Assembly: GCA_017999985.1 (NCBI GenBank)
Contig: JAGNKU010000003.1
Location: forward strand, 62,001 to 126,000
DNA: 64,000 nt
Source: Phycisphaerae bacterium
Lineage (GTDB): Bacteria; Planctomycetota; Phycisphaerae; UBA1845; Fen-1342
Reading direction: 5' to 3'
Made by a program: the position numbers and the translations under genes
Notes under the pieces: generated by a model
What the model was told of the DNA's origin: nothing
The model's input: only the letters and a program-made list of their open reading frames with translations
Database searches by the model: none
In this document: positions 43,069 to 51,842 of the stretch, piece by piece
How the letters are laid out: each line of letters starts with the position of its first letter
Numbering within the stretch: the first letter of the stretch is position 1

Positions 43069-43097
43069 GTGACAGCGTCGGCGGCGCCCGGTATCCT
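43069..43097 (+). promoter_or_regulatory. Promoter of folD, possibly leaderless
   Basis: GTGACA (43069-43074), exactly 17-base spacer, TATCCT (43092-43097), six bases before ATG 43104. No Shine-Dalgarno lies before the ATG. Confidence 0.5.
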
Positions 43098-43103
43098 GCG
43101 GTC

Positions 43104-43967
43104 ATGGCGACCATCAACTCGGCAAAGCTCATGGACGGCCGGCCCCTGGCCCGCCGTGTGCTGGAGGCGGCTCGCGCGAAGGTGCAGAAGATTGTTGCGG
43201 CGACCGGGGTCACGCCGGCGCTGGCGACAGTGCTGGTGGGTGACGACCGCGCCTCGGCGACGTACGTCCGCATGAAGCGCAAGCGCTGCGAAGACGTGGG
43301 CATGAAGTCGGTGCGGATCGAGCTGCCGCTCGGTACGACCACCGACCAGCTCGTGGCGGAAATCCGCAAGCTGGCCACCGATCCCAGCGTGCACGGCATT
43401 CTCATTCAACACCCGGTGCCGGCGCCGATCGAAAAGCGCACCGCCTTCGAGGCGATCCCGGTCGAGAAGGACGTCGACGGCGTGACGTCGAGCACGCTCG
43501 GCCGCGTGATCCTCGGCATGCCGGCCTACGCTTCATGCACGCCGGCGGGCATCATGCGCCTGCTGCGCGAGTACAGCGTCGAGCTGGACGGGGCCCACGC
43601 CGTGGTGATTGGCCGCAGCCCGATCCTGGGCCGGCCGATGGCTTCCATGCTGATCAACGCGCAGGCGACCGTGACGCTGTGCCATTCGCGCACGCGCTCG
43701 CTGCCGAGCCTGGTGCGCGCCGCGGACGTGGTGATCGCTGCTGTCGGCAAGCCGCGGTTCGTGCGCGGCGGATGGATCAAAGTCGGGGCCGTCGTGATCG
43801 ACGCGGGCTACAACGAGGGCAACATCGGCGACGTGGATTTCGAAGGCGCGCTCGAGCCGGCGTCGCTGATTACGCCGGTGCCGGGCGGCGTGGGGCCGAT
43901 GACGATTGCGACATTGATCGATCAGACAGCGGACGCCGCGGCGCACCAGCTCGGCGTGCAGGTCTAA
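43104..43967 (+). CDS. folD: Methylenetetrahydrofolate dehydrogenase / cyclohydrolase FolD
   Basis: A 287-residue bifunctional enzyme of one-carbon metabolism. 'VGDDRASATYVRMKRKRCEDVGM' contains the catalytic Tyr and Lys of the family (Y-V-x-x-K). 'ILIQHPVPAP', 'EKDVDGVTS' and 'CTPAGIMRLL' are the substrate loops; 'VVIGRSPILGRPMA' is the NADP-binding turn and 'PVPGGVGPMTIATLI' the C-terminal signature. It converts 5,10-methylene-THF to 10-formyl-THF. The zinc-ribbon membrane protein follows four bases after the stop. Confidence 0.96.
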   Translation: MATINSAKLMDGRPLARRVLEAARAKVQKIVAATGVTPALATVLVGDDRASATYVRMKRKRCEDVGMKSVRIELPLGTTTDQLVAEIRKLATDPSVHGILIQHPVPAPIEKRTAFEAIPVEKDVDGVTSSTLGRVILGMPAYASCTPAGIMRLLREYSVELDGAHAVVIGRSPILGRPMASMLINAQATVTLCHSRTRSLPSLVRAADVVIAAVGKPRFVRGGWIKVGAVVIDAGYNEGNIGDVDFEGALEPASLITPVPGGVGPMTIATLIDQTADAAAHQLGVQV

Positions 43968-43971
43968 CGGC

Positions 43972-44790
43972 ATGTCCGCGCCGGTCACCAATCATGCGCC
44001 GGAAGGCCGGACCACCGAAGGTGTGCCGCGCTGCCTGCGGTGTGACTACAACCTGACCGGGTTGCCGGAGCCGCGCTGCCCGGAGTGTGGGACGACGTTC
44101 GACTGGGCGGCGGTCTGGAAGGCCGCGACGAATCCGCCGCGCATCGCGTTCGAGCGGGCGCGCGGCTGGCGCAAGGTGCCCGGCTTCGTCGTCACGTGGG
44201 CCACGGTACTGTTCGCGCCGTGGATTTTCGCGCGGCAGGCTGTGCAGAAGATGAGCGTCGGGCATGCCTTGGCGTTCGTGGGGGTGTGCTTTGCAGGCAC
44301 GCTGTTCGCGGCGATCTCGGGCGCCGAAGGCGAGTACATTGTCGCGTGGCTGGGTGCAGCGGCGGCGTACATCGTGCTGCAGGCGATCGGGCTGAGCCTG
44401 GTTGACGTCTCGGGCTGGGGAGCCTGGCGTGCGTCACTGCGGTTCTGGCTGCTGGTCGGGTGCTACACGTCGGCGATCATGTTGACCGAGGTGGTGTGGG
44501 GCGCGCCGATGCTCCTGTACTCGGATGTTCACGCGTGCCTGGCGGGGGCACGCCCGGACTCGTGGACGGACGAAATCTTCAGCGGTTCATTAGAGGCTGT
44601 GACCTGGTGGCTCCAGATCGCGCTTTGGCTGCTCGGCGTGGCGTGCTGCTATTTTGCCCGCCTGCGCCGGCTGCGCTGGTCGCGCGGGCTGTGCCTGTGC
44701 GCGAGCCTCGTGCTGGTGGCGGGGCTGATTCTCCTGTACTCCGCGGCCTACGAGCACGTCGGGGGCCGCGTGTACGACTGGTTTGACTGA
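43972..44790 (+). CDS. Zinc-ribbon membrane protein
   Basis: A 272-residue protein with an N-terminal four-Cys ribbon, 'CLRCDYNLTGL' then 'RCPECGTTFDW' (about residues 21-46), a motif I know from many planctomycete membrane proteins. About six hydrophobic helices follow, starting near residue 68. The ribbon should face the cytoplasm. No enzymatic motif is present and the role is unknown. The four-base gap to folD implies a shared transcript, but a functional link to folate metabolism is not supported by anything else. Confidence 0.72.
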   Translation: MSAPVTNHAPEGRTTEGVPRCLRCDYNLTGLPEPRCPECGTTFDWAAVWKAATNPPRIAFERARGWRKVPGFVVTWATVLFAPWIFARQAVQKMSVGHALAFVGVCFAGTLFAAISGAEGEYIVAWLGAAAAYIVLQAIGLSLVDVSGWGAWRASLRFWLLVGCYTSAIMLTEVVWGAPMLLYSDVHACLAGARPDSWTDEIFSGSLEAVTWWLQIALWLLGVACCYFARLRRLRWSRGLCLCASLVLVAGLILLYSAAYEHVGGRVYDWFD

Positions 44791-44802
44791 GATCGCCGGC
44801 GG

Positions 44803-45624
44803 CTAGCGCAGCACGCGCTTGCGCATCCGCCGAAGCGCGATGCTGTGAAAGATGATCGTGTACGCCACCAGCAGGGCAATATCCAGCCACAACGCCGGTG
44901 GGAACTGGGCCTTGAACATCGCCCGCGAAATCTCGATCGACGGCGTCAGCGGCACGAGCGACGCGATGATATCCAGCGCCAGGTAGTGGCCGCGGATCGG
45001 GAAGAACGTGCCCGAGAAGAAGAACACCGGCGTAATCACGCCGGTCGTGAAGAACGTGAAGTTGTTGATCATCTTCACGTAGCTTGTCACGATCAGCCCG
45101 ATCGCCCCCCACAGGTACCCGGTGACAAAACCCAGCACCGGCACGAGCACGCACCATGCCGTCGGCCGCACGCCGAAGATGAGCGTGACGAGCACCACCA
45201 CCGTCGAGAACACCGCGCCCTTCGTCGCCGCGAACAGCAGCTCGCCGATGAACATCTCGCTGATGCGCAGGTGCGTGCCGAGCATCGCGTCGTAGGTGCG
45301 CTGGTAGACCAGCCGCACGAACGTGCCGTACGTCGTCTCGAACACGCCCGTGAACATCGGGGAGCTGACCAGCACGCCGCTAGCGACGTACGTGGCGTAC
45401 GGCAGCCCGTCGAACTGGGCGCCCGGCATGAAGCTCCCCAGCCCCAGCGCGACCGCGGTGAAGAAGAAGAGCGGCTCCAGCACCGGCGGCGTCGAGTTCG
45501 CCAGCAGCGTCTTGCAGTACACGCGTACGTGCCGGTGCCACACGCCGAACAGGCTCCAGAACAGCCCGGTGCGCAGCGCGACAGACCGGCGGAGGTCGGG
45601 CGTCGGCAGGGGAGTGGTGTTCAT
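44803..45624 (-). CDS. ABC-2 type transporter permease (NodJ-like)
   Basis: A 273-residue permease with six membrane helices. 'PPVLEPLFFFTAVALGLGSF' and 'YATYVASGVLVSSPMFTGVFETTYG' are typical of the NodJ/DrrB-like group, as is 'FTFFTTGVITPVFFFSGTFFPI'. Its ATG overlaps the stop of the ATPase gene upstream by four bases, so the pair is translationally coupled. Together they form an exporter; NodIJ exports lipo-oligosaccharides, but many relatives export drugs or lipids, and the cargo here is not told. Confidence 0.92.
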   Translation of the reverse strand: MNTTPLPTPDLRRSVALRTGLFWSLFGVWHRHVRVYCKTLLANSTPPVLEPLFFFTAVALGLGSFMPGAQFDGLPYATYVASGVLVSSPMFTGVFETTYGTFVRLVYQRTYDAMLGTHLRISEMFIGELLFAATKGAVFSTVVVLVTLIFGVRPTAWCVLVPVLGFVTGYLWGAIGLIVTSYVKMINNFTFFTTGVITPVFFFSGTFFPIRGHYLALDIIASLVPLTPSIEISRAMFKAQFPPALWLDIALLVAYTIIFHSIALRRMRKRVLR

Positions 45625-46562
45625 TCGTGGAGCCCTCGGCCGGTGAAACGCAGGAACACGTCTTCGAGGTTCGCGTGCCGCAGCACCGCCGACGGAGAAG
45701 GGATGCGATCGTACAACTCCTGCAGGGCTTGCTCCGTGTTGGAGTAGAAGTAGTCGGCATCGCCGGCGTGCTCGTGGCGGATGTCGCCGTTCAGCGGCGG
45801 CACCTGCTCCAGCCCCGACGTCTGCAGGACGTACCGTTCGAGATGCTCGGTGATGAGTGCGCGGGGCGTGCCGCGCACGATGATCCGGCCCTGATCCATG
45901 ATCATGACCTGGTCACTGAGCTGCTGGGCCTCTTCCATGTAGTGCGTAGTCAGCAGGATCGTCATGCCCTGGCGTTTCAACTCGCGCAGCGCCGCCCAGA
46001 TCGTGTGCCGCACCTGCGGGTCGAGGCCGGTCGTCGGCTCGTCCAGGATAAGCAGATCGGGTGCGTTCAGAAGCGCGCGGGCGATCATCAGCCGCCGGAC
46101 CATGCCGCCGGACAGCTCGCGGATGGTGCTTTTGGCCTTTGGCGTCAGGGCCAGCCAGTCGAGCAATTCCGCGCTGCGCCGGCGAGCGGTCGCGAAGTCG
46201 AGCCCGCAGTACAGCGCGTGCACGAGCAGCGACTCCAGCGCGTTGAGCTCTTCATCGAGGTTGTTGTCCTGGAAGACGACGCCGACGCGCGCGTTGATCC
46301 GCTTGCGGTCGCGCATGGGCGTCAGGCCGAACACCGACACCTCGCCCGCGGTCTTCTCCACCGCGCTGTAGATCATGCGCATGAGGGTCGTCTTGCCGGC
46401 GCCGTTAGGCCCGAGGAAGCCGATGCACGCGTTCGGCGCGATCTCGAAGTCGACGCCATCCACGGCCTTCACGACAGCGAAGTGCTTTGCCAACCCGCGT
46501 GCGACGACGACGGGGGCAGTGGGGGCAGCATGGTCCGCGCTATGTGATGACGAGACACTCAC
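45621..46562 (-). CDS. ABC transporter ATP-binding protein (NodI-like)
   Basis: A 313-residue ATPase. Walker A 'GPNGAGKTT', Q-loop 'VFQDNNLDEELNALE', signature 'LSGGMVRR', Walker B 'LLILDEPTTGLDP' and 'TTHYMEEAQQL' are all intact. The C-terminal extension ('LQTSGLEQVPP...') and ending 'NLEDVFLRFTGRGLHE' are typical of ABC-2 drug/NodI-type ATPases. The GTG at 46562 has GAGG seven bases upstream and is preferred; further upstream the frame runs through repeat-rich intergenic DNA. Confidence 0.93.
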   Translation of the reverse strand: MSVSSSHSADHAAPTAPVVVARGLAKHFAVVKAVDGVDFEIAPNACIGFLGPNGAGKTTLMRMIYSAVEKTAGEVSVFGLTPMRDRKRINARVGVVFQDNNLDEELNALESLLVHALYCGLDFATARRRSAELLDWLALTPKAKSTIRELSGGMVRRLMIARALLNAPDLLILDEPTTGLDPQVRHTIWAALRELKRQGMTILLTTHYMEEAQQLSDQVMIMDQGRIIVRGTPRALITEHLERYVLQTSGLEQVPPLNGDIRHEHAGDADYFYSNTEQALQELYDRIPSPSAVLRHANLEDVFLRFTGRGLHE

Positions 46563-46599
46563 GTTCGCGCCTCGGGAGCAGCATTCGGGTGGCACGAAC

Positions 46600-46648
46600 T
46601 GGCGCAGCCAGATCGTGTCCTTTGCCTGATCACGGCCTGGCTGCGCCA
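46600..46648. repeat. 12-bp perfect inverted repeat
   Basis: TGGCGCAGCCAG (46600-46611) and its exact complement (46637-46648), separated by 25 bases, in the gap upstream of the NodI-like gene. It could form a large cruciform or RNA hairpin, or mark part of a repeated intergenic element. Confidence 0.6.
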
Positions 46649-46670
46649 GACCATGCCACCCCGGTTGCGG

Positions 46671-46688
46671 CACTGCTCGAGAGCAGTG
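46671..46688. repeat. Palindromic intergenic repeat, copy 1
   Basis: CACTGCTC-GA-GAGCAGTG, within a longer direct repeat shared with copy 2 (GTTGCGG before, GCA after). Confidence 0.65.
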
Positions 46689-46702
46689 GCACCCAGTTGC
46701 GG

Positions 46703-46720
46703 CACTGCTCGCGAGCAGTG
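46703..46720. repeat. Palindromic intergenic repeat, copy 2
   Basis: CACTGCTC-GC-GAGCAGTG, 32 bases after copy 1, with the same flanks. Confidence 0.65.
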
Positions 46721-46746
46721 GCACACAGACTGCGCCATGCTCACCC

Positions 46747-48687
46747 TTACTCCAGCACCCGGATCTTGATATTCCGGTACCAGACCTTGTCGCCGTGGTC
46801 CTGCAGGTCGATGTGGCCCTTCTTCTCGCGACCGTAGTGCGGCATGTCCTTGAACTTGCTCTCGGCGACGGCCTTTTCCCACTCCGGGCTGCCGAGCTCG
46901 TACTCGACCACCTTCACGCCGTTGAGCCAGTGCTCCACGTGCCCCTTGTTCACCAGGATGCGTACCTTGTTGAAAAAGCCGATCGGCTCGGTCACGTCCT
47001 TCGACGGGGCGTACAGCGCGTAGTTCGAGCCTGCCGACGTCTTCGGGTTCTTCCCGTCCGCGTGCTCCGCGTTGTCCAGCACCTGCATTTCCGGGCCCGT
47101 CTCCCACGGCCAGCCGTACGCCTCGGAGACGTGGAAGAAGATGCCGCTGTTGCCCGCCGGCGAAATCCGCCATTCGAGTTGCAGCTCGAAATCCTCAAAC
47201 TGCTCCTCGGTGATGACGTCGCCGCCCGGGCCGACGCGCACCAGGCAGCCATTGATCACCTTCCATCCATCCGGGCAAGCGTCCTTCTTGAAGCCGCGCC
47301 AGCCCTTCGTCGTCTGCCCGTCGAAGAGCAGCCGCCAGCCCGCCTGCTTCTCCTCCTCGGTCAGCATGTTCTGTGGTTCCGCCGCTGGCGGGGGGTAGAC
47401 ATCGCCTTTCAGGTCCATCGGCAGCGCGAGCATCGTGTACCAGATTTCCGTGCTCCACGGCTTCTCGCCGTCCGCCGACAGGCACGGCGGCAGCAGGCGC
47501 ACGTAGTAGACACGCGACGGCGCCGTGCCGCTGATTTCCAGGAAGACCTTGGTGCGGTCGCCCAGCACGCTGGCGCTTTGCACCGGCACGGGGACGCCGT
47601 CGCGCACCGGGCCGACGCCGCCCTCCCAGTCGAACGGCCACTGCTCGACGTAGTACGACTCGCGCTCCCAGCCGACGCGGGGATCGAGCGGCTTGGTGAA
47701 TTCGATCTCGAGCCCGTTGGCCCGCGCCCGCACGGTCCGCACCTCGAACACCGTGCGGCCGGTCGACTTCAGCGGGGGCTCTGGCCCTTCGCCGAACCGC
47801 AGCGCGGCGCCCTGCGTCACGCCGACGCTTCCGCCGATCCGCTCCGTGGCGATCCGCAGGCTCTCGGTCGGCAGGACCACCAGGCCCTGGTCGAGATACG
47901 GCTCCGGAAACGGCGTATAGACCGCGGCACCGTCGCCCTCGGTTGCGCCGCCCGGGAGCCAGGCGACTGGGTCATCGCCCAGCGGCCCGTGGACGCAGAC
48001 AAAACCGTTCTTCACGAGCATGTCCGGCTCTGGCGCCAGCACGGCGCCCTTGTTAGCCACGAAACCTGGGTGGGCGCGGCCAAGCGGCCGGCCGTCGCCC
48101 GGCAGACCACGCCGCAGCGGCGGAATGATCTTCTTTTGTCCCGGCGCGGTGTCGCGCTGGGTGTCGGCGGCGTGGCCGAGCGCGGTCGGTGGGATGAGCT
48201 CGAACTTGTCCGGCGCGGCGCCCGGCGGCAGCCACTGGAGCGTCAGTTGCGCGTCGCCGTGGCCGTTGTAGTGGGCGATGCGCAGGGCGTGCTCGCCGGC
48301 GGTGAGCTCCAGCTTGACGTCCTTGGGCGTGGCGCCGTGGGGGCCGTCGTGGTCGATGCGCTGGCGGCCGTCGAGCCAGAGCAGGGCGCCGTCGTCGCTG
48401 ATGAGCCGCAGCGTGTAGGTGCCGGCCTGGTCGATCTTGAGCACGCCGACGACCTCGGTGAGGAAGTTGTCTTCGAGCGGGGCGAAGTCCTTCCGCTCCG
48501 AGTTCAAGTCGAGCGTCGGAACTACCCTCACGATGTTGGGCAGTTGGTCCGGGGCCAGTTCCGGCACCCAGGCCATTTCCTGCCCGATGTCGTACCAGCG
48601 GACGAGCAGGCCGGGGGTGGTGTCGGCCAGTGCGGGGCAGGTTGCCAGGGTGGCGACGAACGCAAGGTTGATCCAGCGGGCAGCCAT
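46747..48687 (-). CDS. PA14 domain + DUF1080 (3-keto-disaccharide hydrolase-like) protein
   Basis: A 646-residue exported protein. After the signal peptide a PA14 carbohydrate-binding domain spans about 25-165 ('LKIDQAGTYTLRLISDDGALLWLDG', 'LELTAGEHALRIAHYNGHGDAQL'). A middle region (about 200-440) resembles the heme/propeller-linked segments of planctomycete glycoside genes ('VVLPTESLRI', 'TAPSRVYYVRLLPPCLS'). The last 200 residues are DUF1080: 'GWRLLFDGQTTKGWRGF', 'DFELQLEWRISPAGNSGIFFHV', 'WETGPEMQVLDNAEHAD' and 'GHIDLQDHGDKVWYRNIKIR'. DUF1080 proteins have been linked to hydrolysis of 3-keto-glycosides. A TATAAT -10 lies at 48773-48778 on the minus strand. Confidence 0.86.
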   Translation of the reverse strand: MAARWINLAFVATLATCPALADTTPGLLVRWYDIGQEMAWVPELAPDQLPNIVRVVPTLDLNSERKDFAPLEDNFLTEVVGVLKIDQAGTYTLRLISDDGALLWLDGRQRIDHDGPHGATPKDVKLELTAGEHALRIAHYNGHGDAQLTLQWLPPGAAPDKFELIPPTALGHAADTQRDTAPGQKKIIPPLRRGLPGDGRPLGRAHPGFVANKGAVLAPEPDMLVKNGFVCVHGPLGDDPVAWLPGGATEGDGAAVYTPFPEPYLDQGLVVLPTESLRIATERIGGSVGVTQGAALRFGEGPEPPLKSTGRTVFEVRTVRARANGLEIEFTKPLDPRVGWERESYYVEQWPFDWEGGVGPVRDGVPVPVQSASVLGDRTKVFLEISGTAPSRVYYVRLLPPCLSADGEKPWSTEIWYTMLALPMDLKGDVYPPPAAEPQNMLTEEEKQAGWRLLFDGQTTKGWRGFKKDACPDGWKVINGCLVRVGPGGDVITEEQFEDFELQLEWRISPAGNSGIFFHVSEAYGWPWETGPEMQVLDNAEHADGKNPKTSAGSNYALYAPSKDVTEPIGFFNKVRILVNKGHVEHWLNGVKVVEYELGSPEWEKAVAESKFKDMPHYGREKKGHIDLQDHGDKVWYRNIKIRVLE

Positions 48688-48772
48688 CGAAATCGTCTCC
48701 GTGTTCGCAGGGCCTTCGATCGCGGGTTTCCAGCATGCGGGCGCAGGGCGCGCTCCGCAGTTGCGTGGCGGG

Positions 48773-48778
48773 ATTATA
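48773..48778 (-). promoter_or_regulatory. -10 box of the PA14-DUF1080 gene
   Basis: TATAAT on the minus strand, 85 bases before ATG 48687; no clear -35. Confidence 0.4.
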
Positions 48779-48816
48779 ACCGCGTTCGCGGTCGAGGCGC
48801 AGTGCGCGCCGCCAGC

Positions 48817-49365
48817 CTACCACCCGAGACTCGGATAGTACGCACGATAGAACATGAGCACGCCGGCCGCGATCGCGATGCAGGCGCACGCGGCTGCCAG
48901 CAGACGCATCCGACGCTGGATGCGCGGGTCAAGGAGCACCGTAACCGCCAGGATGATGGTTGCGGGGACGAGCAGGTACTGAGCCAGGCCCCACGTCGAT
49001 ACGACACCGAGCAACGTGTTGCTGGCCTGCGCCCTGCGAATCGACGTGGCTATCTCCGCCTGTTCGGTCGGCGTCAGCGCGCGACTCGCGGGCTGGCCGT
49101 CGGGATCGCGCGGGCCGTGCAACTCGCGCCACCGGGCCTCGTTCGTTGCCAGCGATTGTCGCCATCTTGCATGACCGCTGTCCGATGTGAACTCGCGCGC
49201 CGGCAGGATCGCTCCAGCTTGCCGGTTGAGGATCTCGATTCGCACGGCGGTGATGCCCACGATTGCGGTCGTGACCACGAGCAGCAGCACGCGACCGCGA
49301 CGTTGACGCGGGTGTGACGCCATCGGGCGATACGAGCCTGGCGCGTAGTTGACCACCGTGTTCAT
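48817..49365 (-). CDS. Membrane protein with three predicted helices, unknown function
   Basis: A 182-residue protein from ATG 49365. A cytoplasmic basic segment ('MASHPRQRRGRV') leads into one helix ('LLLVVTTAIVGITAV'); a charged region of about 75 residues follows, then two C-terminal helices ('YLLVPATIILAVTVLL', 'LLAAACACIAIAAGVLMFY'). No known domain is recognised. It sits between the DUF1080 protein and the oligopeptidase, on the same strand, with gaps of over 100 bases on both sides. Confidence 0.55.
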   Translation of the reverse strand: MNTVVNYAPGSYRPMASHPRQRRGRVLLLVVTTAIVGITAVRIEILNRQAGAILPAREFTSDSGHARWRQSLATNEARWRELHGPRDPDGQPASRALTPTEQAEIATSIRRAQASNTLLGVVSTWGLAQYLLVPATIILAVTVLLDPRIQRRMRLLAAACACIAIAAGVLMFYRAYYPSLGW

Positions 49366-49466
49366 AGGGCGATGCTCCGGGTACGCTCGGATTGTGCGCG
49401 GAAAGGCACCGCGCGCCAAAACGCCGCTGCTCCAGTCCGGCCTGTGGAGGGTGACCCCGCAAACGC

Positions 49467-49514
49467 CCGGCGGGAGCCCGCGCTCCCTTCTCGGGTGCGC
49501 CGGGCTCCCGCCGG
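49467..49514. terminator. Strong hairpin downstream of the oligopeptidase gene
   Basis: Perfect 14-bp inverted repeat (49467-49480 / 49501-49514) with a 20-base loop, 38 bases after the stop at 49552. The T run on the minus strand is weak, so terminator function is likely but not certain. Confidence 0.5.
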
Positions 49515-49551
49515 TGCGTGGAAATCGGGTTCTCTGCCGAGCCGGCGCGCG

Positions 49552-51486
49552 CTACTGCTTGTCCGCCGCCGTCACCTTCTGGCCGCCCGACTGCGTGGCG
49601 AGCAGCTTCTCCGTCTCCGTGAGCCAGCCCTCGAAGAGCTTCATCGCGTCCTCGATGTACTTGGGCGACGTCATGTCGACGCCGGCGTCCGCCAGCAGCT
49701 CGACCGGGTACTTGCTGCTGCCGCTCCTGAGGAACTTCAGGTACTTGTCGGTCGCGCCCGGCTCGTTGGCCATGATCCGTGCGACGATGTTCGACGCGGC
49801 GCAGTAGCTGGTCGCGTACTTGTACACGTAGAAGTTGCGGTAGAAGTGCGGGATGCGGATCCAGTAGTCGTTCACGAGCTCGTCGTGCGTGTAGTCCGGC
49901 CCGTAGTACTTCTTCATGATCTCGCCGTAGGCCGCGCCCATCGAGTCCGCCGTCAGCGGAATGCCCTGCTCGGCCATCTCGTGGATCTTCTGCTCGAACT
50001 CGCTGAACATGGTCTGGCGGAAGACGGTGCCGCGGAAGCCCTCGAGCAACTCGCCGAGCAGGTACAGCTTGATCTGCGGGTCCTCGATCTGCTTGAGGAT
50101 GTAGTTCTCCAGCAGGATCTCGTTGGTCGTCGAGGCCACCTCGGCGCAGAAGATGTCGTAGTCGGCGTAGACGTACGGCTGGCTGCCGCGCGACAGGTTC
50201 GAGTGCATCGAGTGGCCCATCTCGTGGCACAGCGTGGAGAGATCCTCATAGCCGCCGTAGAAGTTCAGCAGGATGTACGGCTGGGTGAGGAACGTCCCGC
50301 TCGAATACGCGCCGCTCTGCTTGCCCTTGGTCGGGTACACGTCGATCCAGCGCGAATCGACGCCCTTCTTCACCTGGGCGCAGTACGCGTCGCCCAGCGG
50401 CGCGAGGGCCTTGAACATCGTGTCCACGGCCTGCTCGTAGGTGTACTCCATCTTCGCCTCGGCCGTGAGGCGCGCGTACAGGTCGTAATCGTGCGTGCCG
50501 TCGGCCAGCTTCAGCGCGTTGCGGCGCAGCGTCGTGTAGCGGTGCAGCAGCGGCAGGTTCTTGTTGACGGCCTGAATGAGGTTGTTGTAGACACCCACGG
50601 GGATGTTGCCGCCATCCAGCGCATCGGCCAGGCAGCTCTCGTAGCCGCGCGCCCGCATGTTGAAGATGTGGCCCTGGACCTCGCCGTTCAGCAGGGCGGC
50701 CGCGGTGTTGCGCACGCTCTTGTACGTGCCGGTGATGCCCTCGTAGGCGTCCTTGCGCACCCGGCGATCGGGCGAGTCCATGAAGATGTAGAACGCCGAG
50801 TCGCTCAGCTCCACCAGGTTGCCGTCCGCATCCTTGATCGTCGGGAACTTCAGGTCGGCGTTGGCCAGCAGGTTGTAGGCGGTACCCGGCGCGGAGAAGA
50901 CCTGGCCGGCCAGCGCGATCAGCCGCTCCTGCTCCGCCGGCAGAATGTGCTTCTTCTGGCGGAAAAGGTTCTCCAGCGCGTGCCGATACAGGTTGAGGTC
51001 CGGGTTGGCCTGCATCCACTTGTCCAGCGTTTCCCACGGGATGGCGGTCAACTCGGGCTCAACCCAGGCGGTCGCCTCACCGAATTTCACGGCCAGGCCG
51101 CGCAGCCGGTCCTGCAGGGCCTGGTACTTGTTGTCGCGCGTGTCCTCGTCGCCGCGCAGAAAGGCGTACACCATGGTCTTCTCGGCGCGCGGCGAGACAT
51201 CGTCCCGGAACTTGAAGAACTTCAGCAGCGTATCGGCACTCTCGCCCAGCTTGCCCTGGTACGCCGCCAGCTTGGGGATCTCCGCTTCGAGCGCCTTGAA
51301 GTCCGCCTCCCAGGCATCGTCGTCCGGGTAGATGTTTTCCGTGGCCCACAGGTACTTCTTGTCGATCTCCTTCCGCTCCGGGACCTTCTTCTCTTCGGCC
51401 ATGGTGGTGCTCACGGGGGCCAGGATCAGGATCGCGACGAACAGCCCGCTCGTCGCCCAACGCAGCCAGGTGCATCGCAGCTTCAT
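49552..51486 (-). CDS. pepF: M3-family oligoendopeptidase F, exported
   Basis: A 644-residue metallopeptidase. The zinc site is 'HEMGHSMH' (HExxH at 421-425), and 'EVASTTNEILLENYIL' about 25 residues later supplies the third ligand Glu. 'DLSTLCHEMGHSMHS', 'YSSGTFLTQPYILLNFYGGYED' and 'HFYRNFYVYKYATS' are oligoendopeptidase F signatures. It degrades peptides of roughly 7-17 residues. It begins with a signal peptide ('SGLFVAILILAPVSTTMA'), which the usual cytoplasmic PepF lacks, so it should act in the periplasm. No peptide transporter is encoded nearby. Confidence 0.92.
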   Translation of the reverse strand: MKLRCTWLRWATSGLFVAILILAPVSTTMAEEKKVPERKEIDKKYLWATENIYPDDDAWEADFKALEAEIPKLAAYQGKLGESADTLLKFFKFRDDVSPRAEKTMVYAFLRGDEDTRDNKYQALQDRLRGLAVKFGEATAWVEPELTAIPWETLDKWMQANPDLNLYRHALENLFRQKKHILPAEQERLIALAGQVFSAPGTAYNLLANADLKFPTIKDADGNLVELSDSAFYIFMDSPDRRVRKDAYEGITGTYKSVRNTAAALLNGEVQGHIFNMRARGYESCLADALDGGNIPVGVYNNLIQAVNKNLPLLHRYTTLRRNALKLADGTHDYDLYARLTAEAKMEYTYEQAVDTMFKALAPLGDAYCAQVKKGVDSRWIDVYPTKGKQSGAYSSGTFLTQPYILLNFYGGYEDLSTLCHEMGHSMHSNLSRGSQPYVYADYDIFCAEVASTTNEILLENYILKQIEDPQIKLYLLGELLEGFRGTVFRQTMFSEFEQKIHEMAEQGIPLTADSMGAAYGEIMKKYYGPDYTHDELVNDYWIRIPHFYRNFYVYKYATSYCAASNIVARIMANEPGATDKYLKFLRSGSSKYPVELLADAGVDMTSPKYIEDAMKLFEGWLTETEKLLATQSGGQKVTAADKQ

Positions 51487-51842
51487 GGTGAGTTCTCACG
51501 GCGGGCAGTCCGAGCGCGGTTCGCCGGACGACCCCGCGTATCGTCCCGGCGAAGTGTCAGAACCAGCGAGGGTAGCCGCCGCCCGCTTGGGAGGCAAGCT
51601 GGTCCGACAATTCGCGACGAGCGGCGGCGTTGTCGGTGTTGCGCCTACGCGGCCGCGTGGCGGCCGGGCGGCCGGGGCTGCCCGGAGCGGCATGGCGACA
51701 GTTTCCGCTTGCTTTCGCGCGCGGGAGTTCGGTACAAGGAAGGTAAGTGGGCGGCGGCCTGTCACCCGCGTGGCTATGATCGTCTGCGGCGGGGCAGGGT
51801 AGACATGTCCGCGACGGATGCGGAGAGGCCAGGGAGCAGAGC
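51487..51842. other. Divergent intergenic region, no gene seen
   Basis: About 355 bases between the divergent oligopeptidase and beta-helix genes. A GGGAG ribosome site for the latter lies at 51829-51838. I see no convincing promoter hexamers or other gene. Confidence 0.4.

Noticed and set aside
42989..43405. Upstream extension of the esterase open frame across folD
   Set aside because: AGGAGG and a signal peptide mark ATG 42988, and the extension is antisense to folD.
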